Assembly (NCBI RefSeq): GCF_000013745.1
Contig: NC_007925.1
Span: 2,294,001-2,358,000 of the forward strand
DNA length: 64,000 bases
Reading direction: 5' to 3'
Source of the DNA: Rhodopseudomonas_A palustris_F
GTDB lineage: Bacteria; Pseudomonadota; Alphaproteobacteria; Rhizobiales; Xanthobacteraceae
Shown: piece by piece, positions 17,074 to 25,157 of the stretch
Layout of the letters: the number at the start of each line of letters is the position of its first letter
Numbering within the stretch: the stretch's first letter is position 1
Made by a program: the position numbers and the translations under genes
The notes under the pieces: generated by a model
What the model saw: only the letters and a program-made list of their open reading frames with translations
Databases searched by the model: none
What the model was told of the DNA's origin: nothing

Positions 17074-18285
17074 TCAACTGATCGACTCCACCAGCGCCAT
17101 GCCTTCGCCGCGGCAGTGGCCGGTGCCGATCACCACGATCTGGTTCGGCGCGCCGGACATCTCGCGCTCGAACCCGGTCGGGTCGTTCGGCGCAAACAAC
17201 GCGCCGCGCGAAATCGACAACGCGGCGAGCGCGATGCCGAGCGGAAACTGCGCTTCCATGATGTGGCCGAAGCTGCTGCCGCTGGCGCGCACCGGCAGTT
17301 CGGCGTGCTGGCGCAGAAACGCGCGCTCCTCGGAGGTGACCGGTTCGGCGCCGGTGGCGCCGGTGATGATCGCGGCGGCGCCGGCTTGCACCGGACCGAG
17401 CCTGGACCATAGCTTCTGCAAGGTCGCCGTCACTTCGCCCGGCTGCTTGCGCGGGGCCAGATCGGCGACCACGCTGCCCAGCCGCGCGAACGGCTTGGCG
17501 CCGCGGGCCTCGGCATGGGCGCGCGATTCGATCACCAGGAAGGCGCCGCCGGAGCCGAGCGCGAAGCCGCCCTTGGGTTCGCGCTGCCACACCGGCGTGT
17601 AGGCGTCCTTCAGACTGAAGTCGCCGAATTCGTAGAGCATCAACAGATCTTTGCGCTCGCCGTTTTGCGCAGCACCGATCAGCGCGATGTCGCTCTGGCC
17701 GGCGGCGATCCGCGCCAGCGCGATCCGCGCGGCGTCGATGCCGGCGGGCTCTTCGCCCATGAAGGTGCGCGACGATCCGGTGACGCCATGCACGATGGCG
17801 ATGTTGCCGGCGAGCAGGTTGGACAATTGCGCGAGAAACAGCGTCGGCCGCAGATCGTTCATCAGCCGTTCGTTGAGGAAGCCCGGCGGCGTATTGCCCT
17901 GCGCCTCGGCGTTGAGGATCGCCGAATCGACCGCCAGATCGCGTTCGCCGCCGCCGGCGGCGACGATCATGTCCATCTTCGACAGGATGTCCTTGTTGCC
18001 CTTGAGGCCGGCGGATTCCAGCGCCAGACCGGCGGCGTAGGTGCCGATCCGCTGCCAGGCTTCCATCTGCCGCTGGTCGCCCTTTTTCGGGATCTGCCGG
18101 TCGAAGCTGATCGGCGCCAAGGGATGCACCACATAGGGCGCGAGGCTCTGGGTATCGACATTGACGCGGCGCGCGTTCAGCGCCTCCCAATGCGCGTCGA
18201 GGCCTTCGGTCAGCGAACTGGCGAGGCCGATCCCGGTGATCCAGGCTTCTACCGGTTGCGTTGCATTCGTGCGCGTCTCAGCCAT
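17074..18285 (-). CDS. fabF2: FabF-like protein lacking the catalytic Cys (chain-length-factor-like)
   Basis: Thiolase-fold FabF paralogue, 403 residues from the ATG at 18285; an upstream start at 18312 would overlap fabZ more. Alignment by eye to FabF puts MGEEPAGIDAAR where a KAS has TACTSG..., so the nucleophile position carries Glu (around residue 179 of this start). The HGTGT block reads GATGAEPV, so the first His is also missing. The second His region SGSSFGHIMEAQFPLG is kept. Losing the nucleophile while keeping the fold is the pattern of chain-length factors in type II polyketide synthases. Located between fabZ and fabF1 as in rhizobial VLCFA clusters. It overlaps the fabZ end by eight bases. 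Confidence 0.88.
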   Translation of the reverse strand: MAETRTNATQPVEAWITGIGLASSLTEGLDAHWEALNARRVNVDTQSLAPYVVHPLAPISFDRQIPKKGDQRQMEAWQRIGTYAAGLALESAGLKGNKDILSKMDMIVAAGGGERDLAVDSAILNAEAQGNTPPGFLNERLMNDLRPTLFLAQLSNLLAGNIAIVHGVTGSSRTFMGEEPAGIDAARIALARIAAGQSDIALIGAAQNGERKDLLMLYEFGDFSLKDAYTPVWQREPKGGFALGSGGAFLVIESRAHAEARGAKPFARLGSVVADLAPRKQPGEVTATLQKLWSRLGPVQAGAAAIITGATGAEPVTSEERAFLRQHAELPVRASGSSFGHIMEAQFPLGIALAALSISRGALFAPNDPTGFEREMSGAPNQIVVIGTGHCRGEGMALVESIS

Positions 18286-18751
18286 GGGCGATCGCCTGTT
18301 GCGGGAAACCAATGCGTTCAGCCATCACGGCCATGTGTCCGCGCAGGTCCGCGTTGGGGAACGGCACGTGACGGAAGGTGAGGGTGGCGTTGCAGGCCAG
18401 CTTGTCGCCGCTCGAGATCTTGGCGGAGGTCATGCTGTAGCCGGATCCTTCGTGGATGATGCTGGCCTCGATGGTCAGCAATTCTCCCGGGGTGACGAAG
18501 CTGCGCATCTTGGCTTCCTTCACCGCGGCGAGGAACGGCATCCGTTCGAATTTCATCAGCCCGAGCAGCAGCCAGCCCGAGGTCTGCGCCATCGTCTCGA
18601 TCAACAGCACGCCCGGCATCAACGGATAGCCGGGAAAATGCCCCTCGAAGATGGTGCTTTCTTGCGGAACCTGGGCCTCGACCATGATGCTGCGCTTGTC
18701 GACGTCGAGCGCGACGATCCGGTCGATCAGGTGGAAATAAGCAAGGTTCAT
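18278..18751 (-). CDS. fabZ: 3-hydroxyacyl-ACP dehydratase of the VLCFA cluster
   Basis: FabZ-type hot-dog dehydratase, 157 residues from MNLAYFHLIDRI. The signature HFPGYPLMPGVLLIETMAQ (about residues 39-57) holds the active-site His, and the Glu lies in IETMAQ. The frame opens upstream to 18868, but those codons overlap acpXL, and the ATG at 18751, 11 bases after the acpXL stop, fits both family and context. Removes water during each elongation round on AcpXL. Tightly coupled to fabF2. Confidence 0.9.
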   Translation of the reverse strand: MNLAYFHLIDRIVALDVDKRSIMVEAQVPQESTIFEGHFPGYPLMPGVLLIETMAQTSGWLLLGLMKFERMPFLAAVKEAKMRSFVTPGELLTIEASIIHEGSGYSMTSAKISSGDKLACNATLTFRHVPFPNADLRGHMAVMAERIGFPQQAIAHG

Positions 18752-18762
18752 GGGCTTGGGCG

Positions 18763-19047
18763 CTACGCGCCCTTGGCCGCGACCAGTTCGTCGATCCGGG
18801 CGCTGAGATTGCTGAGCACGAAATACTGCTCGGTGGTCGCCTTGCCGTCGTTGACCTCCTGGGTCCACTTTTCCAGCGGCAGCTTGATGCCGAACGCCTT
18901 GTCGATGGCGAAGGCGATGTCGAGGAAGTCCAGGCTGTCGATCCCCAGATCGTCGATCGCGTGGCTTTCCGGCGTGATCGTGTCGCGCGGGATGTCGCAG
19001 GTTTCCGCAATGATTGTGGCGACCCGATCAAATGTGGAAGTCATCAT
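18763..19047 (-). CDS. acpXL: specialised acyl carrier protein for VLCFA of lipid A
   Basis: ACP of 94 residues (93 if the second ATG at 19044 is used). The phosphopantetheine Ser lies in DDLGIDSLDFLDIAFAID (about residues 33-50). The C-terminal half (FGIKLPLEKWTQEVNDGKAT) is that of AcpXL, not of the general AcpP: it is longer and has the LPLEKW stretch. It carries the growing 27-hydroxyoctacosanoate chain. First gene of the minus-strand cluster; its promoter should lie in 19048-19210. Confidence 0.9.
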   Translation of the reverse strand: MMTSTFDRVATIIAETCDIPRDTITPESHAIDDLGIDSLDFLDIAFAIDKAFGIKLPLEKWTQEVNDGKATTEQYFVLSNLSARIDELVAAKGA

Positions 19048-19213
19048 GAAGCCTTTGATATTGTGAAGAGAATTTGCCCGCTGCAGGAACCAAAACCAAG
19101 CGTCCCCCGGACGGCTCCGCGCGGCAAGGAAGCGATCGTTTGCCCGTATAACGGAGCGCTGGCCGGAGTTCAATGGCGCGGAAACATCAGAACGGTATCA
19201 TGTTCCGAGGGGC

Positions 19214-19558
19214 TCAGCCTTGCGGACTGGCGATGTGGGCGCAGTCCCGCCGTCCCATCAACGCGCAGTCCTGGGTCTTGCGCAGATCGGCGATATTGAC
19301 CGCGAGCCAGATCCCGATCGCGGTCAGCGCGATGGTGAAGCCGAAGGCGGCGAGATTGGCCAGCATGCGATGCCGGAACTCGTCGGACTGGTGGGCGCTG
19401 GGCTGGTGCTGCGCGGAGTCGGCGGCGGAGGGCGTCGGCGCGGTTCCCTTGCGCCGCGGCGCGGCGTGTTGGTCGGGCGGCAGCGCCGCGGCGGCGCGCG
19501 GCCGGAACTGCAGCACGCGGTGATCATCGTCGGCAATGATAGGTCGCTGAGCCTTCAT
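19214..19558 (-). CDS. small single-pass membrane protein, function unknown
   Basis: A 114-residue protein starting at MKAQRPIIADDD. The first 65 residues are polar and Pro/Ala-rich, so likely disordered and cytoplasmic. One hydrophobic segment follows (LANLAAFGFTIALTAIGIWL, about residues 67-86), then a short tail with two Cys (QDCALMGRRDCAHIA) that would face the periplasm and could form a disulfide. I do not recognise a named family; similar small proteins occur in Bradyrhizobium-type genomes. Lies upstream of acpXL on the same strand, separated by about 165 bases. Confidence 0.6.
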   Translation of the reverse strand: MKAQRPIIADDDHRVLQFRPRAAAALPPDQHAAPRRKGTAPTPSAADSAQHQPSAHQSDEFRHRMLANLAAFGFTIALTAIGIWLAVNIADLRKTQDCALMGRRDCAHIASPQG

Positions 19559-19659
19559 GGCTGCTAATCCGCCACGCGATGCAGTACTCACAGCGCGTCG
19601 GCGTAGTTTGGAGAAAAATCTCGCGGACCACAACCGGAAACCGTCAGCCGATTTGCATA

Positions 19660-20574
19660 TTAGCTTCGTGGCTCCGGATGGCGCGGATCGAGGTCCGGTT
19701 CAGTGTCGTGGAACCGGCTATAGTCGATCCGGACCCGGCCATTGTCGGACACGCTGACGATGTCGGCATAATGTTCGCCGAAACGGACGTCGTCGAGGAA
19801 GTAGGTTTGCCGCGAGCGGACGGTCTGCGCCGCCGTCTCGTCGTAGCCCGAAACCAGCACCACGAAGTGCGCGTTGACGGCCTTGAGATCGTCCGGGCCG
19901 AGGCCATGCAGCGGACTGTGCGCGTCGATCACGTGGTACAGCATCCAGCTCAGCGCCAACACCGGGCTGTCGCCGCGGGTCAGCGCCAAGTCTGTAAAAT
20001 GACCGTAGCGATGGCCCTCTTTGCTGATGCCGGTCCTGAACAGCGAGATCTGCGCGGTGGCATGGCTGACGATGTTGTGGCGCTCGTTGGCAAACCGCGC
20101 CATCAAGGTCGGTTGGCCGTCATGGGTCGACACCACAAGACGCTTGGCGAACATCACCCGCGCGTTGGGGCGGGAGAACCGCGCGAAGATTAGCCCGGTC
20201 ATCAGCGACATCGAAAAGATGCCGGTGAACAGTTCGACGGTGGCGACGAAATGCCCGTAATGGGTCTGCGGGTGCATGTCGCCGTAGCCGGCGGTCGATA
20301 GCGTTTCGATGCTGAAATAGAAGAAATCGATATAGGCGCCGCCCGGCACGTTGGCGATCGGCTGGTCGCCGATCCAGTAAAACAGCGCGAACACCGCATT
20401 GAAGATCAGAAACACCGCGGCCGCGCCGGCGATGAAGCTCGGCCACGAGGCGGTCATGCAGCGATGGCTGATGTCGGCCCAGAAGCCGAGTTCGAGTCCT
20501 TCGGTGACGATCTCGTGGCCACCGAAGTGAACGATGCGCCGTTTGGTGGTTGTTGGCTGGGGACGCTTGGTCAT
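19660..20574 (-). CDS. inward-rectifier type potassium channel (KirBac family)
   Basis: Two-helix K+ channel with a large cytoplasmic Kir domain, 304 residues. First helix near residues 47-69, pore and filter ETLSTAGYGDMHPQTHYGH, second helix VELFTGIFSMSLMTGLIFARF. The filter reads AGYGD, a small change from the usual TVGYGD. The ARFSRPNARVMFA stretch right after helix 2 and the beta-rich C-terminal half are typical of Kir channels. ATG at 20574 overlaps the stop of the upstream MgtC-like gene by one base (TGATG); a GTG precedes it. Channel activity is a family inference; the gating ligand is unknown. Confidence 0.85.
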   Translation of the reverse strand: MTKRPQPTTTKRRIVHFGGHEIVTEGLELGFWADISHRCMTASWPSFIAGAAAVFLIFNAVFALFYWIGDQPIANVPGGAYIDFFYFSIETLSTAGYGDMHPQTHYGHFVATVELFTGIFSMSLMTGLIFARFSRPNARVMFAKRLVVSTHDGQPTLMARFANERHNIVSHATAQISLFRTGISKEGHRYGHFTDLALTRGDSPVLALSWMLYHVIDAHSPLHGLGPDDLKAVNAHFVVLVSGYDETAAQTVRSRQTYFLDDVRFGEHYADIVSVSDNGRVRIDYSRFHDTEPDLDPRHPEPRS

Positions 20575-21110
20575 CACTCTGGCTTGGTTGTTCGATCAGG
20601 TCCGGCGGCGTCGACGGCGCCTGCATCGCCCGGCGCTGTCCCGGCGGGCGGCTTTTCCGCTTGCTCGTCCTTGCCGCCGAGCAGCCGATGCAGCGTGCGC
20701 TCCAACGGGCCGCCGATCAGCAGGATGACGAAGGCGATCGCCAGCGCCACGCCGACGATGCGCCATTGCCCGGCGCCGCAAACGATGCCGACGCAGGCGG
20801 TGAGCCAGGTGCAGGCGGCACTGGTCAGGCCGCGGACCCTGGCGCGGTGCGGCGAGCGCATGATCACGCCGGCGCCGAGAAACCCGATGCCGGTCAGGAT
20901 GCCCTGAATTACCCGGCTGGTGGCGTCGGTGATGCGGCCGACGCTGTCGCCGGGATCGGCCAACATCACCACCACCGCGGAGGCGAGGCTGACGAGCCCC
21001 AGCGTGCGGACGCCGATCGGCTTGCCGTGCAGGTCGCGATTGAGTCCGATCGCGCCACCGGCCAGGGTAGCGACGCCAAGGCGCAGGACGATCTCCGACC
21101 ACTCGATCAA
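20574..21110 (-). CDS. MgtC/SapB-family membrane protein
   Basis: A 178-residue inner-membrane protein with the MgtC N-terminal domain: four to five helices and the family block ILTGIGFLGAGVIM (near 85-98), preceded by GGAIGLNRDLHGKPIGVRT. No ATG is available at the right place; TTG at 21110 (reading MIEWSEIVLR) gives the family start, since the open frame further upstream overlaps the AhpD-like gene. MgtC proteins affect Mg2+ stress and ATP synthase or potassium transport. Stop-start overlap with the K+ channel suggests joint expression. The last 35 residues are a charged tail. Confidence 0.8.
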   Translation of the reverse strand: MIEWSEIVLRLGVATLAGGAIGLNRDLHGKPIGVRTLGLVSLASAVVVMLADPGDSVGRITDATSRVIQGILTGIGFLGAGVIMRSPHRARVRGLTSAACTWLTACVGIVCGAGQWRIVGVALAIAFVILLIGGPLERTLHRLLGGKDEQAEKPPAGTAPGDAGAVDAAGPDRTTKPE

Positions 21111-21133
21111 CGTACAGCCTCGCTTCGCCGCCG

Positions 21134-21712
21134 TTATTTCGGCAGTCGGCCCATCAGGTAGAATTCGTCGTTCGGCCGCATCGCGGTGACGTTGGCCAGC
21201 CGGTTCGACAGCGCGAAGAACGCGGCGATCGCGGTGATGTCCCAGATCTCGTCGTCGGAAAAGCCGTGGCGGCTGAGCTCGTCGATATCCTGCGCGGATA
21301 CGGTCTCGGCGGCGCGCGACACCTTCATGGCGAAGTCCAGCATCGCGCGTTGCCGCGCGGTGATGTCGGCCTTGCGATAATTCACCGCGATCTGATCGGC
21401 GATCTGCGGGTTCTTGGCGCGGATCCGCAGGATGGCGCCGTGGGCGATCACGCAGTAGTGGCATTGATTGGCAGCCGAGGTCGCCACCACGATCATCTCG
21501 CGCTCCGCCTTGGTCAGGCCGCCGTCCTTCTCCATCAGCGCGTCGTGATAGGCGAAGAAGGCGCGGAATTCGTCCGGCCGATAGGCTAGCGTCAGGAACA
21601 CGTTGGGCACGAAGCCGGACTTTTCCTGCACCGCCAAAATCCGCTGGCGGATGTCGTCGGGCAGCTGGTCGAGGGCGGGCACGGGAAATCGCGGGGCGAT
21701 CGGCGACGGCAT
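21134..21712 (-). CDS. AhpD-like peroxidase-related enzyme
   Basis: A 192-residue carboxymuconolactone-decarboxylase/AhpD-fold protein. The redox motif CHYCVIAHG (near residues 88-96) has the CxxC and distal His of alkylhydroperoxidase-like proteins. It matches the longer 'uncharacterised peroxidase-related enzyme' group, with FVPNVFLTLAYRPDEF near the N-terminus. Could reduce peroxides using a lipoyl or thiol partner; no partner lies nearby. The MgtC-like gene starts 23 bases after its stop, so it may head the AhpD-MgtC-Kir unit. Confidence 0.8.
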   Translation of the reverse strand: MPSPIAPRFPVPALDQLPDDIRQRILAVQEKSGFVPNVFLTLAYRPDEFRAFFAYHDALMEKDGGLTKAEREMIVVATSAANQCHYCVIAHGAILRIRAKNPQIADQIAVNYRKADITARQRAMLDFAMKVSRAAETVSAQDIDELSRHGFSDDEIWDITAIAAFFALSNRLANVTAMRPNDEFYLMGRLPK

Positions 21713-21790
21713 GGCGAAGGATCCGGCGAACTGAGAAGGCGCAGTGTCGGTCGCGGCCGCGGCGAAAGCAAGCCGGCGGCGCCGCGCCGA

Positions 21791-23542
21791 TCAGCGCAGC
21801 GGCTTTTTCAACAGCGAGAAGCGGTCCGGGTCGAGCCCGAGCGAGGGCTGCAGCAGCGGCGCCTCGATGCTGCGGGCGATCGGTCGCTCGGTCGGGCCGG
21901 GATCGTTCGGCACCTCGCGGTGCGAGGTGGCGCCGCGCCAGCGCTCCAAGACCGCGCTGACGAAGTGCATGTCATGGCCGGCGGCCACCGAGGGCACGGT
22001 GGCGATGGTGGCCTCGGAACGCGGCAATTGATGCGGCGGCACTTCCTTGAAACGCAGCCGGGTCGGCAACGCCACGCCTTCGCCGAACGCCAGCACCTCG
22101 CGGGTGCCGAGCGAGGGAATGAACGACAACAGATTGGCGGCGGCGTCCGACACCGCCGAGCGCAGCAGCGCCTGGTCGCGCTCGTTGGCGAGCCGCATCG
22201 CGAACAGCGTGTTGCATTGCGAGATGATGGTCGGATCGAGCTCCGCCGGCCGCTGCGTCACCAGGCCGAGATAGACGCCGTATTTGCGGCCTTCCTTGGC
22301 GATCCGCGACACCGCCTTGCGGGTCGGGCCGAAACCGATGTTGCGGTCGGCGGAGGCGTAGCGATGCGCTTCTTCGCAGACGAACAGCAACGGCGAGACG
22401 CCGTCGCTCCATAGCCCGAAATCGAACGCCATCCGGCACAGCACCGAGACCACCGAGTCGACGACTTCGGCGGGGAAGCCGGCGAGCTGCATGATGGTCA
22501 TCGGCCGGCCGTTGGCGGGCAGCCGGAACAGATGGCTGATCACTTCCGCCATGGTGTCGCCGCCGACATTGGCGTTGTCGAACATGAAGGCGTAGCGCGG
22601 GTCGTTGCGCACGGTTTCGATCCGCGAGATCAGCTTGTGATAGATGATGCGCGAGGAGCGGTTCTCCAATTTGCCCATCCGCTCGTCGATCAGCGAGATC
22701 AGGTCGACCAGCCGATACGGAACGGGCGTGTCCGCGGTGTAGCCGATGGTCTTCGGATCGACCCGCTTCAGTCCGATGCGGTCGGAGTTCTGATATTGCG
22801 TGTAGACGCCCTTGGCGATCGGCAGCACCTCGGCCAGAATATCCAGTTCTTCCGGCACGCCGGGGCGGCCGGCGAACAAGACGTCGACGATCTCTTCGAA
22901 ATTGAACAGCCAGAACGGCAGCTTCAGATTGCGCGGATTGAGCACCAGCGCGTGGTCGCCGAAGCAGCGGCCGTATTCGTTGTGGACGTCGAGCAGGAAG
23001 ATCCGCAGATGCGGACGCGATTTCAGGATTTCATTGAGCAGCAGCGACACGCCCGAGGATTTGCCGACGCCGGTGGAGCCCAGCACCGCGAAATGCTTCG
23101 ACAGCATTTCTTCGACGTCGACATAGGCGATCACCGACTGGTCCTGCTGCAGCGTGCCGACGTTGATCTGGTCGGAGCCGGTGGGCGCATAGACGGCGCG
23201 CAATTCCTCTCTGGTGATCAGTTCGGCGGCGTCGCCGATGGTCGGATAGTTGGTGACGCCGCGCTGGAATTTGGGGCGGACCGACGCGTTGACGATTTCG
23301 CCGAGCAGGTCGACCGAGGCGATCGCGATATAATCGTCGGCGGGCGACATGTTCTCGCAGGTCACCTCGGTGATCATCGCCACGATGGTCGAATTGGCGC
23401 AGCGGATCGAGATGAAGCGGCCGACGGTGGCGCGCACCTCGGCGCGTTCCAGCTTGCTGGCCGCCAATAGCCCAATCCGGGCCAGCGATCCGCGGACCGA
23501 AATGACCGTGCCGAAGCCGGCGGAAAGTGTTTCGTGTTGCAT
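21791..23542 (-). CDS. HerA-like P-loop ATPase
   Basis: A 583-residue protein with an N-terminal HAS-barrel-like beta region (about 1-110) and an FtsK/HerA-type ATPase core. Walker A is GSTGVGKSS (near 148-156); Walker B is LLFVCEEAHR (near 400). LLDVHNEYGRCF and LVTQRPAELDPTIISQCNT are also typical of bacterial HerA/DUF87 proteins. In archaea HerA works with the NurA nuclease in DNA end processing; no nuclease gene is adjacent here. The start at 23542 (MQHETLSAGFG) is preferred over the upstream 23578. Gene stands alone on its strand. Confidence 0.82.
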   Translation of the reverse strand: MQHETLSAGFGTVISVRGSLARIGLLAASKLERAEVRATVGRFISIRCANSTIVAMITEVTCENMSPADDYIAIASVDLLGEIVNASVRPKFQRGVTNYPTIGDAAELITREELRAVYAPTGSDQINVGTLQQDQSVIAYVDVEEMLSKHFAVLGSTGVGKSSGVSLLLNEILKSRPHLRIFLLDVHNEYGRCFGDHALVLNPRNLKLPFWLFNFEEIVDVLFAGRPGVPEELDILAEVLPIAKGVYTQYQNSDRIGLKRVDPKTIGYTADTPVPYRLVDLISLIDERMGKLENRSSRIIYHKLISRIETVRNDPRYAFMFDNANVGGDTMAEVISHLFRLPANGRPMTIMQLAGFPAEVVDSVVSVLCRMAFDFGLWSDGVSPLLFVCEEAHRYASADRNIGFGPTRKAVSRIAKEGRKYGVYLGLVTQRPAELDPTIISQCNTLFAMRLANERDQALLRSAVSDAAANLLSFIPSLGTREVLAFGEGVALPTRLRFKEVPPHQLPRSEATIATVPSVAAGHDMHFVSAVLERWRGATSHREVPNDPGPTERPIARSIEAPLLQPSLGLDPDRFSLLKKPLR

Positions 23543-23979
23543 CAATCGACCGCGTTGTCGCGCCTCTGAATTGGGCAAATATGCAAGATGTTGTTGGACA
23601 AAGCGTTAAGCATGGCCCGGCGCGGCCAGGCCGGGATCGTTCGGGTTGCGGCGCGCAGCGCGCCGCGACCGCGCTGCGCGGCTGTCGCGCGTTGTTTTCG
23701 CTGGGATAACGACGATCGGCGGAGGTGACGCCGCTGCGCCGGCCGTGGTCGGCGCCGGCGCATTGATTGTTTGTTAATTATCCGCGGTGGAAAGCCGCGG
23801 CGCCGCCGCGGACTTTCCACGAACTATCCGGCGATTGTTCGCAAAGCGAACTACGCCGGGCCGCGGCACACGCGGATCACATTCCTTGCATTGCCGCGTC
23901 GTCGCTCGGCGCAAACGGTTGCATCGCGGCGGCGCGGCTTGCAAAGCTGGCGCGCCCGAACATCCTTGGAGGACTCCCG
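23543..23979. other. gene-free 437-base stretch with a strong hairpin
   Basis: Between the HerA-like gene and the divergent acetyltransferase no coding frame is convincing. It holds promoters for both sides in principle. Visible are GC-rich short palindromes near 23610-23632 and a strong stem-loop at 23787-23820, preceded by an AT-rich TTGTTTGTTAATTAT. Nothing else is recognised. Confidence 0.5.
23787..23820. repeat. 34-base strong stem-loop with one bulge
   Basis: GTGGAAAG pairs with CTTTCCAC, and inside it CCGCGGC pairs with GCCGCGG around a three-base loop; a single A bulges. Fifteen pairs in total. It lies 160 bases before the acetyltransferase start. There is no T-run on either side, so it is not a standard terminator. 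Confidence 0.6.
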
Positions 23980-24573
23980 ATGCCTTGGCTGCAACCGATC
24001 ACGCTCAGCGGCCCGCACGCCACGCTGGAGCCCTTGGCGCCCGCGCATCGCGACGGGCTGATCACGGCGGTTCAGGACGGCGAGTTGTGGAAGCTGTGGT
24101 ACACGTTGATTCCCGCGCCGGAGGCGATGGAGGCCGAGATCGCCCGCCGGCTGGCGCTGCACAGCACTGGCGCGATGCTGCCCTTCACCGTCAAGGACGG
24201 CCAGGGCGCGATCGCCGGCATGACCAGCTATATGCACGTCGACGCTGCCAATCGCCGGGTCGAGATCGGCTCGACCTGGTACGCCAGGCGGGTGCAACGC
24301 AGCGGCGTCAACACCCAATGCAAACTCTTGCTGCTCGCCCATGCTTTCGAGGCAATGGGTTGCATCGCGGTCGAGTTTCGTACGCATTTCTTCAACCACG
24401 CGTCGCGACGCGGGATCGAACGACTTGGTGCCAAGCAGGACGGTATCCTGCGCAGTCATCAGCTCGCGCCCAACGGGACGCTGCGTGACACCGTGGTCTA
24501 CAGCATCGTCGCCGCCGAATGGCCGACGGTGAAGGCGCACCTCGACTTTCAACTCAATGGCCGGTTGCGCTAG
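23980..24573 (+). CDS. GNAT-family N-acetyltransferase (RimJ/RimL-like)
   Basis: A 197-residue GNAT protein. The ATG at 23980 is chosen because a strong ribosome-binding site (GGAGGA) sits 5-10 bases before it; the frame is open further upstream to 23767 without support. The VEIGSTWYARRVQRSGVNTQ stretch (about 90-109) is the acetyl-CoA-binding region typical of the RimL-like acyltransferase_3 group, followed by RTHFFNHASRRGIERLGAKQDG. Likely acetylates a protein N-terminus or a small amine; substrate unknown. Monocistronic as far as can be seen. Confidence 0.85.
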   Translation: MPWLQPITLSGPHATLEPLAPAHRDGLITAVQDGELWKLWYTLIPAPEAMEAEIARRLALHSTGAMLPFTVKDGQGAIAGMTSYMHVDAANRRVEIGSTWYARRVQRSGVNTQCKLLLLAHAFEAMGCIAVEFRTHFFNHASRRGIERLGAKQDGILRSHQLAPNGTLRDTVVYSIVAAEWPTVKAHLDFQLNGRLR

Positions 24574-24708
24574 GCGAACAACGTACCGGTCGGCGTCGCG
24601 ATCAAAACTGGAAGTTTTCTGGGATTTGGTGGTCGTTCCCGCACCCCGCCAGGGTTCCGATTTGACATACATCATTTCGTTTTCAAGCCGACCGGGCAAA
24701 GTGGGGTC

Positions 24709-24993
24709 ATGCCGTTTTATCGATTTCACATTTGCGATCCGATCAACCGCGTCGATGGCCCGGGCCACGACGGGGCCGCGCTCGACGATGACATCGATGC
24801 GACGCTGTTCGCCGCTGGCGTGATCCGACGTCTGGTGCAGCAGCATCCGGACGCCTCGAAGAACTGGTCGGTCGAGATCGTCCGCGACGAACGCACCGTC
24901 GGCGTGCTGCCGTTCGAGAAGGGCTGCCAGGTGATGGTGCGGCCGCAGTGGAACTTCGAACCGTTGTTCGATCTCGGCGAAGAGCTGCGCTAG
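24709..24993 (+). CDS. small conserved protein, DUF6894-like
   Basis: A 94-residue acidic protein opening with MPFYRFHICD, the kind of start seen in the rhizobial DUF6894 family (MPxYxFHxxD). No catalytic motif or membrane segment is visible. A TTGACA at 24662-24667 could be part of its promoter, though no clear -10 follows. Assignment to DUF6894 is by recall of wording. Function unknown. Confidence 0.6.
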   Translation: MPFYRFHICDPINRVDGPGHDGAALDDDIDATLFAAGVIRRLVQQHPDASKNWSVEIVRDERTVGVLPFEKGCQVMVRPQWNFEPLFDLGEELR

Positions 24994-25157
24994 GCGCACA
25001 CCCCACGCGCCGCAAGCTGGGTGCAAAAAGTCATCCGATACTTGTCAATGAGCTGCGGTGGCGCGCCGCGAAAGCGAAGCTGTGACACCAGGTAGCTCGG
25101 GATCGCTTGGTCGCAAGAGACTCCTTGCAATGATGTCGCGTCGCGTCGACGGCCCGC

